A stretch of DNA of 64,000 nucleotides from Eustoma russellianum (GCA_036186865.1 AP025042.1:35346487-35410486), one strand, 5' to 3'; shown: positions 22,345-35,021, counted from the first letter of the stretch. The notes: generated from the letters alone by a model not told the origin. Made by a program: numbers and translations.

Positions 22345-22543
22345 TTTCTATTCTTCCTTTTTCACATGGTATCTTTTCTGCCAATACCCAGCATAATGGT
22401 TCCTTTTTATGATGCATGGCACGAGTTGATGGTTCCTTTCTATGATGCATGGGGCAAACCGAGTTCTGGTTTGATATTTCGGCCATTGGGGGCATCTCAA
22501 ACATATCACGTCTTCCGAACGGATTCGCATTTAGACAATCTCC

Positions 22544-22581
22544 CTGCCTGTACTCTGAAGGGTACAGGCAGACTTGGTGAG
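22544..22581 (+). other. LINE-1 3' UTR hairpin 2
   Basis: CTGCCTGTA (22544-22552) pairs with TACAGGCAG (22563-22571). The tail is ACTTGGTGAG, slightly diverged from GGTATG. Confidence 0.75.
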
Positions 22582-22735
22582 ATCCACATTTCTGCAGTTT
22601 ATGATCTCTGCTTATCTTATTATTCCTGCTACCCGCACTTACATGTCCTTTCGATATTTGGGCGATCTCATATGTTTTATAATTACGCTGTTGCATCGTT
22701 TGCATTCCATATGCATTGGCTTGAATCCCTTTTCT

Positions 22736-22773
22736 CTGCCTGTACTTGGATTTGTACAGGCAGACTTGGTATG
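22736..22773 (+). other. LINE-1 3' UTR hairpin 3
   Basis: CTGCCTGTA (22736-22744) pairs with TACAGGCAG (22755-22763), then ACTTGGTATG. The loop sequence differs from the other two, so the stem and tail are what is kept. Confidence 0.75.
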
Positions 22774-23145
22774 CGTTATATTCAATTGTCTGAGTGTCTT
22801 CTATCACATCATTTGAAAATGTTTAACACACTCTTATGTTTTCATGACACATGGACGGCATCAATTCTACTACTGTCTTTTCATGGGCTTCAACATGGCG
22901 TTCTGGAGTTCTTTTACCTTCCATCTCTACAGCATCACATTAGTCATTGGCGAATTGCGGTTTTGCTATCAATGCATTGGACTTGGATCACACCTCTGTT
23001 TCTGGCCGTTAACGTCATTTCTACCGGGCGAAGGGCTTTTCATCAGGATCGCATGTTCACACATATATTTATTTGGTTATGCCTATGTAATTTTAGATTT
23101 ATATGTAATTTTTTACATTGTAGCATCTATCAACAGTCCGTTTGT

Positions 23146-23232
23146 ATAAATATGTACGCTTTTTCCTTCGTCAAGGTTTTATCCACAAAGGTGGTTTTAC
23201 TTGGCAAGGTTTTAATGCGGCATATCATATAT
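23146..23232 (+). other. 87-bp conserved LINE block (LINE-1 copy)
   Basis: The block starts ATAAATATGTACGC and ends GCGGCATATCATATAT. It matches 35482-35568 with 3 differences in 87 and no gaps, and the minus-strand blocks 49686-49772 and 55772-55858. It contains small inverted repeats (CCTTCGTCAAGG; CCACAAAGGTGG) separated by TTTTA. Confidence 0.85.
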
Positions 23233-23350
23233 AATATGGATGTTGATAATCATCTACTGCTACCATCATCATCTTCACTTTTGCTGTAATAAGGTTTTCC
23301 TCCGCCATAAGTGAGGGTTTGCATTAATAAAATGTCTTTTCGAAAAAAAA

Positions 23351-23662
23351 TGTATGTATGTATATATATTTGTCTCATATCCCAATCATTTAAGTGTACT
23401 TTTCATAAACACAATTCATTTGGCTGCACTTTTATACATATGACCGATATATATATAAACATACATATATCCCACCTATATTTCTCATAATTCTTATCCA
23501 TATGTGTATAGCTATATATATTCGTATATCTATATAAGCATACACACCCATATATATATATACATATATATATATACATATATATATACATATATATATA
23601 TAGATATATATATATATATTTTAGTGAAAGACGGGCGGACACACCCATATATATATATATAG

Positions 23663-23708
<46 letters not shown>

Positions 23709-24645
23709 CTGTATTTCCTTTAAAATAAGTCATAAACCTTAAAAGAAGTACACATTAAAGACGAAAATGTAAGTGGATGTGTGTACATATATATTTAACC
23801 ATATAGGTGCGTGTGTATATATATATATATATAACATACTTCTTCGAAAATCATTTTATTGCCATATATATATATATATATATATATGTCTAGATCCGTA
23901 TATGTATATGTACCGATATGTATACCCGCATATATTATCCATAATCTATCCATTTCTAGATCTTGTTATTACCCCTTAGAACATAAACATGGATGATCCA
24001 CTTTGATATCAAGTATGCTTAGGTCTCTGAAATTCATGAAGTATCAAGAAGATACATAGGGCCGTGTATTCCCTCTATACGATTCTGTAAGTAGACTTTT
24101 CATGCTTAGGCCCATCTTTCGGAGCTTGTATAAGGAACCCTATCCTTAGAACCCCTTAGCTGAAAATTATTTGTGGGTATATGTAATTCAATTGAATCTT
24201 ACTCATGCTCCCATTTCCTTTTCTTTATATACTATATAAATGCACGTGTTTGTGTATTAATATGGGCTTTCCCTTACGCATATTTCCTATGGACCATAAT
24301 CCATTAAACCCTTATCATATGATAGTCCATCCTTTGGTATATATGTATATCCAGATGTATGCCCGTACCATATGTATATGGGCGTGTCACATAGTCTGAC
24401 TTCTCAATTAAAGTTTCCTAAAAATACTACTTCTAATTGTTCTCAATTCTCGGGTCAATCAATTTAGTATTCTTACTTCCAACAGCTCTCTTGCTTCATG
24501 TATTACGCTTTGGGGGTATGCCAATTCCTTTTTAACCTTAAATAATCGTAGGTAAGCCGAAGATATCTCCCTTTCGAGGTATCATTCACTTGCCTTGCTT
24601 CACCCCATCCCTAGATGCCATACTAATTTTTACCGGGGTACAACA
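23351..24645 (-). repeat. Tekay B 3' LTR, proximal part
   Basis: The LTR resumes after LINE-1 and ends (plus sense) GGGGTACAACA at 24645, the reverse of TGTTGTACCCC, directly beside the purine tract. It matches 29441-29660 plus 35705-36890, except for about 245 bp present only in the 5' LTR (36090-36345). Confidence 0.88.
23520..23720. repeat. TA/CA-rich microsatellite cluster in Tekay B LTR
   Basis: Long (TA)n runs with a (CA)n tract near 23666-23684 and TACATATATA variants. The equivalent place in the other LTR is where LINE-2 inserted. Confidence 0.85.
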
Positions 24646-24657
24646 TTCTCCCCCCTT
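24646..24657 (-). other. Polypurine tract of Tekay B
   Basis: On the minus strand AAGGGGGGAGAA abuts the LTR start TGTTGTACCCC. It is preceded by GTTTCGAGGATGAAAAT, the usual chromovirus sequence before the tract. It would prime plus-strand DNA synthesis. Confidence 0.85.
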
Positions 24658-24874
24658 AAAATAATTTTCATCCTCGAAACTGGGGATAGTGGGGCCTACG
24701 CTTCCATGTTTCCCCGGTCCTTATACAACTTTTAGTTGTTTATCCTGTCCATTCATCACTGCCTACGTAGAATCTTCCTTCAAAATTTCCTATCATATTC
24801 CTTTATGACTCACTTGATTTGGAATAAGTAAGACAAAATGTAGGTACTTTAGTTTGGAGAATCCTATGTACATG
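24658..24874 (-). other. Deletion junction region of Tekay B (pol absent)
   Basis: This holds the sequence preceding the purine tract (a GTTTCGAGGATG-like stretch at about 24670-24690) and about 180 bp of non-coding sequence after the gag stop. No protease, RT, RNase H, integrase or chromodomain homology is seen, so nearly all of pol is gone. Confidence 0.7.
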
Positions 24875-25620
24875 TCAATAGTTTGGGTGTTCCGAGATCC
24901 TTGGATGCATCATCTTTCGATCTAGGCTAGCGTCTCTGATCAGCTTATGCGTGGCTCTATATGGATACGGCTGCCACCTTCTACCCTCTCTCTTCACACG
25001 CTTATTCAATCTCCTTTGTTCCTCCATCATCCGGATATCGTGCTCCACTTTATAGCAGTCCCTTATCAGTCCATCAAAAGTGTTTGGGTATATTTTGCCC
25101 AATCTAGCTTTAATTCGAGGATTTAGACCACGTACGAATTTAGTTATCTTCCATTGTTCATCCTCCATGATCAAAGGAGCATACCGCCCTAACATGGTAA
25201 ACTAACGGACATATCCTGATACCGGGGTGCCTGGTTCTTGTCTTAGTGTATCAAATTCTTCAATTCTCTCAACCACTTACTCCAGTGAGAGGTAAGCTCC
25301 ACAAAATTCTTCCAGGAATCTCGCTCAGGTTATAGGTCGAGACAGTGACTTGACCCTCTTCCTCCACCATTGACTGGCTTTACCAATCAGGAATGGCTGA
25401 ACAATCAGTGTTCTCATTCATCTGGTACCCGAACCCTAACAAGGTGGTCCTCAACCTCGTCCAACCACATTTCAGCTTCTTCGGGTTTGGATTCCTTGCC
25501 GAATCTTGGAATTTGTGCTTTAGCTAATTGCCGGAAATAAAATCCAATACTTCCCGGAGGTGACAGTGACGATGTCCATGTACCGGTCTGTGGGGTCATC
25601 TGCACCACGTAGCGTCTGTT
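24875..25620 (-). pseudogene. Tekay B gag (capsid) remnant
   Basis: On the minus strand 25608-25414 reads RQLAKAQIPRFGKESKPEEAEMWLDEVEDHLV, the start of the Retrotrans_gag capsid. The middle, with LIGKASQWWRKRV-like sequence, continues through stops at about 25200-25400. 25195-24875 reads MLGRYAPLIMEDEQWKITKFVRGLNPRIKARL, the end of the capsid, then a basic tail (MMEEQRRLNKRVKREGRR). No CCHC knuckle is left. Gag would form the virus-like particle. Homology is clear, but several stops mean no intact product. Confidence 0.82.
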
Positions 25621-25888
25621 TGTTTGCGGTCATACTAGAATAAATGACACTATTTAACTTGTAATCTAATAAAAGTTCTCAGTGGCACATAAATAGGTTT
25701 GATACAGTTCATATTTTAATGAAAGTTCGTAACCAAGGGTTTTGTTAGCAACCGAAACCCTAACTTTCTAATCTAAGTCATCTTAGTCTAAGGTAAGCTC
25801 CCATCTAGGATCATGACTTAGGTCCAAGATCAAACTTAGTTAACTACGATCATAACTTAATTCTATATTCTGCCCGGATCTGGAACCT

Positions 25889-25901
25889 GGCTCTGATACC
25901 A
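25889..25901 (-). other. Primer binding site of Tekay B
   Basis: The minus strand reads TGGTATCAGAGCC two bases after the 5' LTR end. This is the plant initiator-Met-tRNA primer site, and it fixes the element's orientation. Confidence 0.92.
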
Positions 25902-25903
25902 TC

Positions 25904-28900
25904 TGTGGCGCCCCGCATCCCGGCCTAGCCAGAACTAGTGCACCCGCCGTACTTCACTAAGGAGAGTACCATGCATCGATCCATAACGTATCGTAATCCA
26001 TGATAAAATGCATGGATTTTAGCACTTATACGTCATCAAGTAAGCGAAACCGTGGCAGAATAAAAACTTTAAATTAAAAACATCCACAAGATAATTCTTA
26101 GTTTTACATCGCAAATCAAAAGTATCCAAATGCTCAAAGGTAATTTTTTTCCATCACAATCATAAAATCAGTCATCCATCACCACCAGCATGCCAAGTCA
26201 CCTAGTTTGTCCGTCTCTCGCTGCACTCACGGGTAGAGAACCCTAGGTTCATCCTCAATCCACTCTACTTTGTTCCCTGCAGCCTCTGGGAGGCAAAAAT
26301 GGGGGGTGAGTGACAAAGTCAACAGCAAGTATACTATAATAATTGAGGATTAAATGGAAAGTACATATAAGAACCGAACCCTCAAAAATCTCGGTTTAGA
26401 AACATACCTGTCCTCCATCCAATATTCGATAGGTGATCAACACTTAACGCATCAAGATCATGACTTAAACAAAATTGTTACTTAATAAAGAACATAATAA
26501 TAAAAGACTGTAACTTGCATCAATTCGTAACATAACAAGGATCATCACTTAATGAGGTCATACTTAGGAACTACCAAGTTATAACAACTTAGCCTAAGTA
26601 TCATGTGTCACTACACGATGACTCAATAAACGTGACATGCATACATATGTACGTGTGATGCATTGTGATAAAAATGAGAATATGATCTTTCATGCTTTTC
26701 TTTCAAAACATCATCTTCAAGAAAACCATAGAGTGTTCAGATCTATCTTCTCGGATCTGAGGCGGTAACGTCTGCCCTTCGAATCTATTATTCCCGGATT
26801 CAGAATGGTAACATCATCACTTATCGGGTCTATTCTCTCCGGGCCCGAATGGTCCATATCAGGTCTATTCTCTCTGGGCTTGAACGGTCATATCATCAGA
26901 TCAATTAACCCCATATATGGGCGGGTCCTTACTGGCCAGGAACATACACACACGGTACCGGTGGGAAGCATTCTTTTAAAACAGGATCATTTCTTTAAAA
27001 ACGCTTTTCATCTTTCTTTCGCATAAAACAAGTGCCATAAATCATGTAAGTGACGATGATGCAATGCATGACATGTATTATGCAAACCATGATATAATGT
27101 GTTACATATACTCATATGTGCAACTCGTCGCTATGCTGGAAAAATTTCCAGGGTGAACACTCCTTATACTCAGCCTTAACCCCTGGTGGTTAGGCCCACT
27201 AACAATGCTTGTCATTCATATGCATAAATATTCCTTCTCTGTTCATAATAAAATTCTCGTGACGACACAAAAGGCATAAGATACTTAATTTAATTAATCA
27301 CGAAACAAGGCTGCTGAATTTTCGGTAATTCAACGCCCATTCCTTTGGTCTTTCATGTAAGCCCATTGACCTCTTTTAATTTGGGTCAACATTGGAAACT
27401 TATTATAAACATTCCATTAATTGGTGATTGTAAGCCCAAATCGTATAACTAGCCTAAGTACATTCGAATAATGCCATATAACAAATTCCTCAATTCTGCC
27501 CAAAATCTCAGATTAGTGATGCCTACTTATTTATGGTGTTTACCCTTTAATTAGTCATTCTAGAAACAAGTGGCTTGCATAGAAGGGTTCACTATGCCTT
27601 AAGTAGTTGGTAAATAAATTTTGCGGGTTTATAATATCGTTAGAAGTGTCATTTATTCTTTTTCCTAAAACCGTTACATGCTGATTTTTGGATTGACCGA
27701 TTTTACTATAAGTTTTAGTGTGACCACACCGTAACTATGTTTTCAGAAATTCCAACTCTCAAGCTTAGTAGACACCTCAGGCTAGCATCCTACCAAAAAT
27801 TGGCCCAATTTCATATTCCTAAGGTCCATTTCTTGGTTGCTCATTGTGTCACATAAAATCTGCTTAGCCAGTAAAATTTTCCAGCATGACCAGTTTTAGT
27901 AAAAATTTCACTAAAAATAATTCGTAACTTCTTTAAACGAAATTCTAACTCTCATATCTAATGTACACATAAGGCTGGTGTCATACCAAAAATCATCTAA
28001 ATTGAATGTCCCCAAGGTCTCTTTTCTGGTCTCACAAAACAGCCCAAAAATCTGTCTTGTTCCAGTAAATTTCCTAGTTTGTCACATTTCCTTCCTCAAT
28101 GACCCTAACTTGTATCGTTTGTCATAACCACTTACTAAGCTTCAAACTTACCCCTTTTTATGCGAAATCTACAAGTTCAACACGCTACAAACATCATAGG
28201 AAATCTCCTTTAAACAGTTTGTGCACCACATACATCATTCTTTGGCTAGCATACCACATTCCCATGAAAACAACATTAACAACGATTTTGGTGCACACGT
28301 ACCCTAGTCACCAACAACCCTTTTTGGTACATGCAAGGCAAAATAATATATCCACAAGGAACATGTTAAGCTTAATACACAAAGGCATAATCTTGTCTCC
28401 ACTTTACCCCAATAATTTACCATTTCATGTAACACCACCCCTATTTCCTTAATCCCTTCCACCGTACACCCCATCCAAGGAAAAGAAAGAATCTTTAGCA
28501 TGTTCATGTTAGGTTATCACATAATGGTGCATAAAACCAACAAATATTCCATCTTTAAGCAAGAACTCACACATATAAGTCATTTAACCCCTTGGCCGAA
28601 AGTTTATGCATCAAGGCCTAGCATAACACTACTAAAATTGAATCTTAAAGTTCTCTAGCCATTCAGGCAAGCACTCTCACATTCAAGCCACAAAAAGTAT
28701 AGTGTACTTGCCTTCATAGTCTTTGGATCTTGCTTTAGCTTGTTGGCACAAGAAGTACTTCCTCCTATCTTTCCCTATCACACACGGTTTAGGGGTATTT
28801 GTTAGACATCCCGTAGATTACATAATAAAACTTAGAGGAGGAATGGAGGGTCTTACCATTTGCACCTTGGATGGATTGAGGGAAATCCACTCTTGCTAGA

Positions 28901-29661
28901 GCACTACCTTTGTTTGGGGTCTTGAAAACCTTTGCCTAAACCATGAAGTTCACAGTTTTGCCAAGAGAGTGGTGCTATGTAACTTTCATTCCTTCAAATG
29001 TAACTTCCTAAAGATATTGGAGGATTATCTTACCTAGATAAATCTTGAGGTTGTAGTGGTTTTTGGACTTCTCCTTGTTCAATGCTCAGCCCGGTTGCTT
29101 TTGAAAGGAAGGAGGGAATATTTTGAGGTTTATTCTTTGGATCAAGACTACCCAAGAAGTTTTTAATTTAGGGAGGCTTTTTGTATCAAAAGAGGAGAGA
29201 TTTACTCCTCTTGGGGAGGTAACCGGCGGCTCCTTAATGGGGAGAGGGAAAGGCTTTCTTTGAATGAAAGGCTCTTTACATTCAACCACCTTATTTATTC
29301 AAGGTTTCTTAATGATCTTGCTTGCTATAGCTTATCTCATAAGGCCTTATGGCCGAGACATGCATATATACTCTATGTATATATTTTCCCTCAATAATGC
29401 ATATATATATATATATATATATATATGTATTTATATATATTTGTCTCATATCCCAATCATTTAAGTGTACTTTTCATAAACACAATTCATTTGGCTGAAC
29501 TTTTATACATATGACCGATATATATATACATACATATATCCTACCTATATTTCTCATAATTCTTATCCACATGTGTATAGTTATATATATCCGTATATAT
29601 ATATATAAGCATACACACCCATATATATACATATATATATATATATATATCTATATTTCCT
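25904..29661 (-). repeat. Tekay B 5' LTR, distal part
   Basis: From the LTR end at 25904 (TGTGGCGCC in plus sense) to the LINE-2 insertion. It is collinear with 10379-13880 and then 23351 to about 23705. The tandem repeat lies at about 26740-26935. The open frames here (28099-28452 among them) are LTR sequence without recognisable products. Confidence 0.9.
26740..26935. repeat. Tandem repeat in Tekay B 5' LTR
   Basis: This is the counterpart of 11208-11405, with TCTATTCTCTCCGGGCCCGA-type units. Confidence 0.72.
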
Positions 29662-29844
29662 GATGAAATATATGTGCGGATGAAAATGCTCTCTGGCGAT
29701 CTGGCGATCCGACAATGTCGGCGGTCCGGCTAGCCGGCCGGCCGCTTCTCTGGCTCCGATTGCTGCACTCTCCCTCCACTCTTTCTTCAACCCTTCCTGC
29801 TTCTTTCTTTCACGCAAGATTTTCATTCCTTTATTTCATGCAAA

Positions 29845-31131
29845 ATGGCGTCTGCAGACCCGCCTCCAAACCCTACTGCTGCAACACCAAAACAATCCTA
29901 CGCATCCATATTGCAGACGTCGGCTGCTACCCCCATTGCTGACAAACAGATACAAAAATATAAGGGCAGTCTGATGATATCTTTTTCAGATGAGGAGATC
30001 GCATCTTTAGCCGCTCCATTCAAATTTTCATTAGTGGGAACTTTCTGGTATGGCAAGCCGCCGATCGCTGTTATCCGATCAACCATTGATCGGATCGGAT
30101 TTACAAGACCTGTGCAGGTGGGACTGCTGGATGCAACGCACGTGGTTCTGCACTTTCAAAATGAACAAGATTACCTGCGATGCTTTGCCCGGAGGAGTTG
30201 GATGATCGCGGGGAAATATATGCTTGTTACTAAATGGACACCCACCTATGATCCTACAGTTGATGTGCCTATTGTCTCGGTCTAGGTGTGCTTTCCAGGG
30301 CTACCACTCCGTCTTCATCAAAAATCAGCCCTCATGCAGATTGGACAAATGTTAGGAACTCCTATGAAATTGGATACGGCTACTGCAGAGTCTTTACATC
30401 CTTCGGTAGCACGATTATGCATAGAACTGGATGTCTCACAGGAATTGCCTTCAAGAGTGTTTATCCATGCATTAGGTAATGTGCTTGCGCAACAAGTGAA
30501 TTATGAAGACTTGCCTATGTATTGTTCAAAGTGCAGACGATTGGGGCATAAAGTTTTGGACTGTGGACGGCCATTAGAGCAGCAGCTTGAAAAGACTAAG
30601 CCCCCAGTAAATCCACAGTTGCCTACGATAGGACCATCAAGGAAAACACAGGATCAAAGTTGGACTCCCAAAAAACTTCCTCAGCAATCTCAAGAACCTA
30701 CTTACAAAGAATCTACCCTATTATTATCTCCAGATATGGCTGCAATAGATCCACCGACGGTAACGTATGTTCAGGACATCTCTCGTTTACAAGGCATTGA
30801 TGATAGTTTTATCACTGATGTCCACTATCAACATCAATCTATCTCGCTGTCTGATAGCAAAATTATTACAGACCGCCAGGATATGCCAGAGGCTACAGCA
30901 CTTGGGGTGGTCACAGAAATACTACAGGATGTCATTCATTCGGCAGTTACCTTGGCCTCATCCCCTGCTGATCCAAATCCCAACCAGTTAGAAATTGATT
31001 CAGATGATCACTTTCAGCCGCCACCACGATTACTTCGTCGTCCTCGGTGTCAAAGAGACCCTGTATCTCCACCTGCCACAAGGTCCAGAACATTTGTCTC
31101 TAACTCTTTTGATTGCCTATTGCCTCAATGA
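29845..31131 (+). pseudogene. LINE-2 ORF1 (DUF4283 plus CCHC knuckle)
   Basis: ATG at 29845 starts MASADPPPNPTAATPKQSYASI. The DUF4283-like domain spans about residues 40-180 (MISFSDEEIASLAAPFKFSLVGTFWYGKPPI, TKWTPTYDPTVDVPIVSV). Zinc knuckle CSKCRRLGHKVLDC follows near residue 230, and then a polar tail to LPQ. A TAG at 30283-30285 sits where the related proteins have Trp (VWV), so a single TGG to TAG change breaks the frame. The stop TGA at 31129-31131 overlaps the ORF2 ATG at 31128. The protein would coat LINE RNA. Confidence 0.9.
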
Positions 31132-34100
31132 AGATTATGGTATGGAATGTTCGTGGAATTCGTACCTCGCTTCCACGTCTTTTGTCATTGGTATGTCGTT
31201 ATAATTTACATGTACTTGTTTTGATTGAGCCTAAAGCCCGTCCTTCATCATTATTACTTTACCGCCTAAAATTTGGATTCACACAAGCGGCTTCGGTGTG
31301 CCAAGATAAGATATGGATTTTCTGGAGTACTGCATTTTTCTTGCTAGAGAGAGAGCATATTGGAGTACAAAATCATTCCATGTATTTTCGCTGGTTACAA
31401 ACTGGGGATGCTTTTTGTTTCACTATAATTTATGGATTGCATTCGGTGATAGCTCGACGACCTTTGTGGGAAGACATTGTTAATTTACATGCTGAGATGG
31501 AAATCCCTTGGTTACTTGGAGGAGATTTTAATACTTTTTTGTCGCTGGATGAGCATAAAGGTCGCTCAACCCCTCCTCTCCGCACATTGCAGGATTTTTC
31601 TGATTGTGTGTCTTCGTGTTCCTTGCAATCTATAAACTATCAGGGCTCCCCATTTACATGGAGTGATGGGTGTGGTCTGGGGCAAGTTTGGCGTAGACTT
31701 GATAGATACCTTTGTTCAACGAGCTTTCTTGACTTATTTCAGACGGTTCACTATCAGCATCTCAGTCGCACAACGTCAGATCATTGCCCAATATATCTTC
31801 AAGCATCATTTGACACAACAAGTAGCCCAACAGCATTTAGATATTTGGATGTATGGGCTACGCATGCCGATTTTGAGCGGGTGGTAACACACTGCTGGCA
31901 ATCCTGCGAAACAGTTGGCGGTATGCGTGGATTATATGCAATATTAAAGGCACTTAAGCAGCATTTAAAACAGTGGAACAAAGAGGTGTTTGGTAATCTC
32001 TTTGATGCGGTAGCATGTGCGGAAGCTGAAGTTCTTCGTTGTGAAAAGGATTATGATGCTCATCCGAGTGCATCAACCCGTGAGATATATCATAGTAGCA
32101 TGGCAGCTTTGAAAATGAAGCAGCACAGGGTGATGTTATTTTGGCAACAAAAGGCTAATGTCAAGTGGATGAAAGAGGGAGATGCTAATAGTCGTTTCTT
32201 CCATCAACTGGTCAAAGACAGGAGGAGAAAACAAAGTATTACTCGAGTTGTGGACGCAAATGGTCTCGAATGCCAGACACCAACAACAATAGAGCAGGCA
32301 GCGATCACCTTTTATACTCAGTTATTTTCGACAGCACCATTGCATAACATTTCTGCAATAACACAATATATTCCTCAAGTTTTAACCGCTGTGGACAATG
32401 CCACGCTATTAGCCATTCCTGACCTTCAAGAAGTGCATCAAGCAGTTTGGGATCTAAGTCCTACCAGTGCGGCGGGCCTGGATGGTTTCTCTGGTTCATT
32501 TTATCGAAAATTCTGGCAGATTATTAAATCAGATGTTCTTAAGGCAGTACAAGAATTTTTCCTGGGTGTGTCTCTGCCAACTCAGCTGGCGGCATCTCTC
32601 ATCACTTTGATTCCTAAAGTAGCGAATCCTCAATCGTTTTCTGACTATAGGCCGATTTGCTTAACGAACTTCATTGCTAAAGTCACCACACGTTTATTAG
32701 CCACAAGAATTTCTGCCTTATTGCCCTGACTGATTTCTCCTGAGCAAGCTGGTTTTTTAAAGGGACGTGGTATTACAGATCATGTTCTTTTGGCACAAGA
32801 AATGGTGCATATGATTGATAAACGGGTGCATGGAGGTCAGCTCATGATCAAGTTAGACATGGCCAAGGCTTTTGATAAAGTTGAATGGGAATATCTTCGC
32901 CAGCTGCTTCATAAGTTTGGTTTTGATCCTAAGATAATCCGAATAATTTTGAACAATTTGGCGGCAACACGATGTTCTATTCTCATAAATGGTAAGCCAG
33001 TGGGCTTCTTTCCCGTCACAAGGGGAGTGAAGCAGTGTGATCCCCTATCACCATTATTGTTCATCTTGTCCTCTAAAGGCTTTTCTCGTGGTCTAAAATC
33101 TTTAATTGCAGAAGGGGAATTATTAGGTTTCAATACAGGCCGAGCACCCCAAATATCCCACTTGGGGTTTGCAGATGATTTGATTATTTTTCTCAATGGC
33201 AAGGTTTCTAATATGAGACGCTTCAGACAGTTTCTTGATACCTATCAAGCAGCTACGGGGCAATTAATAAACTTCAACAAACGCCAGTTGATCGTGGGAA
33301 ATCAATTGCGGGTCTGCAGTTGGCTCATATTCTTGGTATGCGATTGGCATCCTTGCCAGTAAAATACCTTGGATCATATTTATATAAAGGTATTAATCGT
33401 TCCGCCTACTGTACTGCTTTATTAACTCATTTTGACAAGCGTATCAATGCTTGGTCCTAAAAATTGTTGTCCATGGCTGGAAGATTAATGCTAATCAAGC
33501 ATGTCTTATCAACGATTCCTACACACCTTATAGCCAGCTCACGATTGCCTCGAAGTGTTGTAAATGCTTTGAATAGAAAAATGTCAATTTTTTTATGGAA
33601 TGGCCGTCATCATTGGATAGCTTGGGATCGGATATGTAAACCTGTTGAGCATGGAGGACTTGGTATACGTAATTTGGATTATCTCCAACATGCATATGAT
33701 GGTCAACTGTGGTGGAAGTATCATACGTCAAACTCGTTGTTGGCAATATTTTGTCGGGCTAAATATGGACAACGTATGGCCATCTCAACACATATTTATG
33801 ATTCAGCAGTTTGGAAACGACTTTGTAGTATACATGATTATATGGAGGCACATGCCCTTAACGAATCCGCGGATATTCATTGGGAGTCAGATGCAACAGG
33901 AACTTACACCATTAAATCTGCCTATCTGTTGCATTACGAACATCAGCCAACACTGCAGCACTCAAAATATATATGGTGGAAGACATCCCCGATTGGAGCA
34001 AAGTTGTTTTTATGGCGTTTGCTATCTGGCTCATTGCTAATTACAAATAATCTTCGGATCTGGCAAACTATTTACCCGTCACAGTGTGTCTTTTGTATGC

Positions 34101-34990
34101 ATCATTCTGACACTAAGGATCATCTGTTCCTGCATTGCCCAAAAATCAAACCATTGTGGGTTGACATGGCTATTCTATTTTCCGCTCCACTGCCTCGGCA
34201 ATCAACCATACAGGCTTATCTGATTTGTTGGTGGCGCCAAGCTTCTCCATCAACTATGTTAGGACACTTGCAAGCAGTGGTACCAGCATTGACACTTTGA
34301 GTGATTTGGAAGGAGTATTCTTCCATTCGGTTTGGAGATGGCACGTTCTCATACCACCATTTATATGATCGAGTACGAATGCATATCTATACATGGTGTT
34401 CAACGATGCAAGAACGTAAATTTGCTAGATCGATTTCTAGGCTGATTAATGGTGGATTCTCGCCTATTATGAAAGTTCGCAGGCCAACTTTGATTCGTTG
34501 GCAATTGCCACCTTCTGGTCAGATGAAGCTTAATATGGATGCTACTGTTGGACGTCGAGGATCAGCCGCAGGAGCTGTGCTCCGTGACTCCACTGGCATG
34601 TTTCTTTCGGGGATCTACTTTGCACTCCTGCATGCCATGCCTATTAGAGCAGAGATGATGGCCATGCTTTACTACATTCTTTATTATGCCTTTTTGTACG
34701 ACGCATTGCACATTGAAACCGATTGCAAAATGCTACTGACAATACTTGGTAATCCACATCAATATAATGGCGCATGCTACAGCGATGTACAGCGACTAAC
34801 TGAGCTACTCCGAATTAATTCTTCCACCATCACTTACTGTCCTCGTGAAGCAAACACTGCTGCTCATTTATTAGCGCGTTATGGTCTGCGAGCTTCTGGA
34901 TTGCAAGCCTACACATCAGTTGCGGACTTGCCCGCTGACATTCGTGGCGCTGTTACCTTGGATGCCACTCTTCCCACTTTTCGCTTATGA
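31128..34990 (+). pseudogene. LINE-2 ORF2: endonuclease, RT, zf-RVT, RNase H
   Basis: The ORF2 start is MKIMVWNVRGIRTSLPRLL. The endonuclease shows WNVRGI, IEPKARP, GGDFNTF, TSDHCP. RT shows AAGLDGFSGSFYR (usual PDG changed to LDG), SLITLIPKVANPQSFSDYRPICLTN, IKLDMAKAFDKVEWEYL, GVKQCDPLSP (usual GDP changed to CDP) and LGFADDLIIFL (FADD at 33168-33179). zf-RVT lies near 33960-34150 (CVFCMHHSDTKDHLFLHC). RNase H follows at 34515-34890 (LNMDATVG, ETDCK, CPREANTAAHLLAR). Lesions are stops at 32727-32729, about 33457 and 34298-34300 and a frameshift near 33300. It is otherwise full length. Confidence 0.9.
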
Positions 34991-35021
34991 TAGGCATGCG
35001 GATAGTGCCATTACATTCATG

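Larger units (their letters stand above)
13881..23350 (+). mobile_element. LINE-1: L1-type LINE inserted in Tekay B 3' LTR
   Basis: The element has a 5' UTR beginning near CTCTCTGGCGA, ORF1, ORF2 with endonuclease, RT, zf-RVT and RNase H, a 3' UTR of about 1.08 kb and an A tail at 23344-23350. It lies in a TA-rich tract, and the flanks ATGTATGTATATA (about 13868-13880) and TGTATGTATGTATATA (from 23351) look like a target duplication, though the simple repeat blurs it. It is about 6.4 kb without the 3,054-bp SIRE solo LTR at 15603-18656. Stops and frameshifts in both frames show that it is dead. Confidence 0.88.
22266..23350 (+). other. LINE-1 3' UTR
   Basis: About 1.08 kb after the ORF2 stop. 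It carries three hairpins (22307-22334, 22544-22571, 22736-22763), an 87-bp conserved block (23146-23232), a terminal hairpin (CCTC 23299-23302 with GAGG 23313-23316), AATAAAA and an A-rich tail. A long open frame at 22282-23289 spans it, but it encodes nothing recognisable and is not shared with the other LINEs. Confidence 0.75.

Noticed and set aside
22307..22773. Three repeats read as a possible CRISPR-like array
   Set aside because: Spacing is irregular (about 190-237 bp), the repeat is a hairpin within a LINE 3' UTR, and the sequence is eukaryotic.
22282..23289. A 335-residue open frame in the LINE-1 3' UTR
   Set aside because: It lies wholly in the 3' UTR, shares no protein similarity with the same region of the other LINEs, and its conserved parts are conserved as DNA in several frames (hairpins and 87-bp block).
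23403..23979. Tyr/Ile-rich open frames
   Set aside because: They are translations of TA/CA microsatellites.
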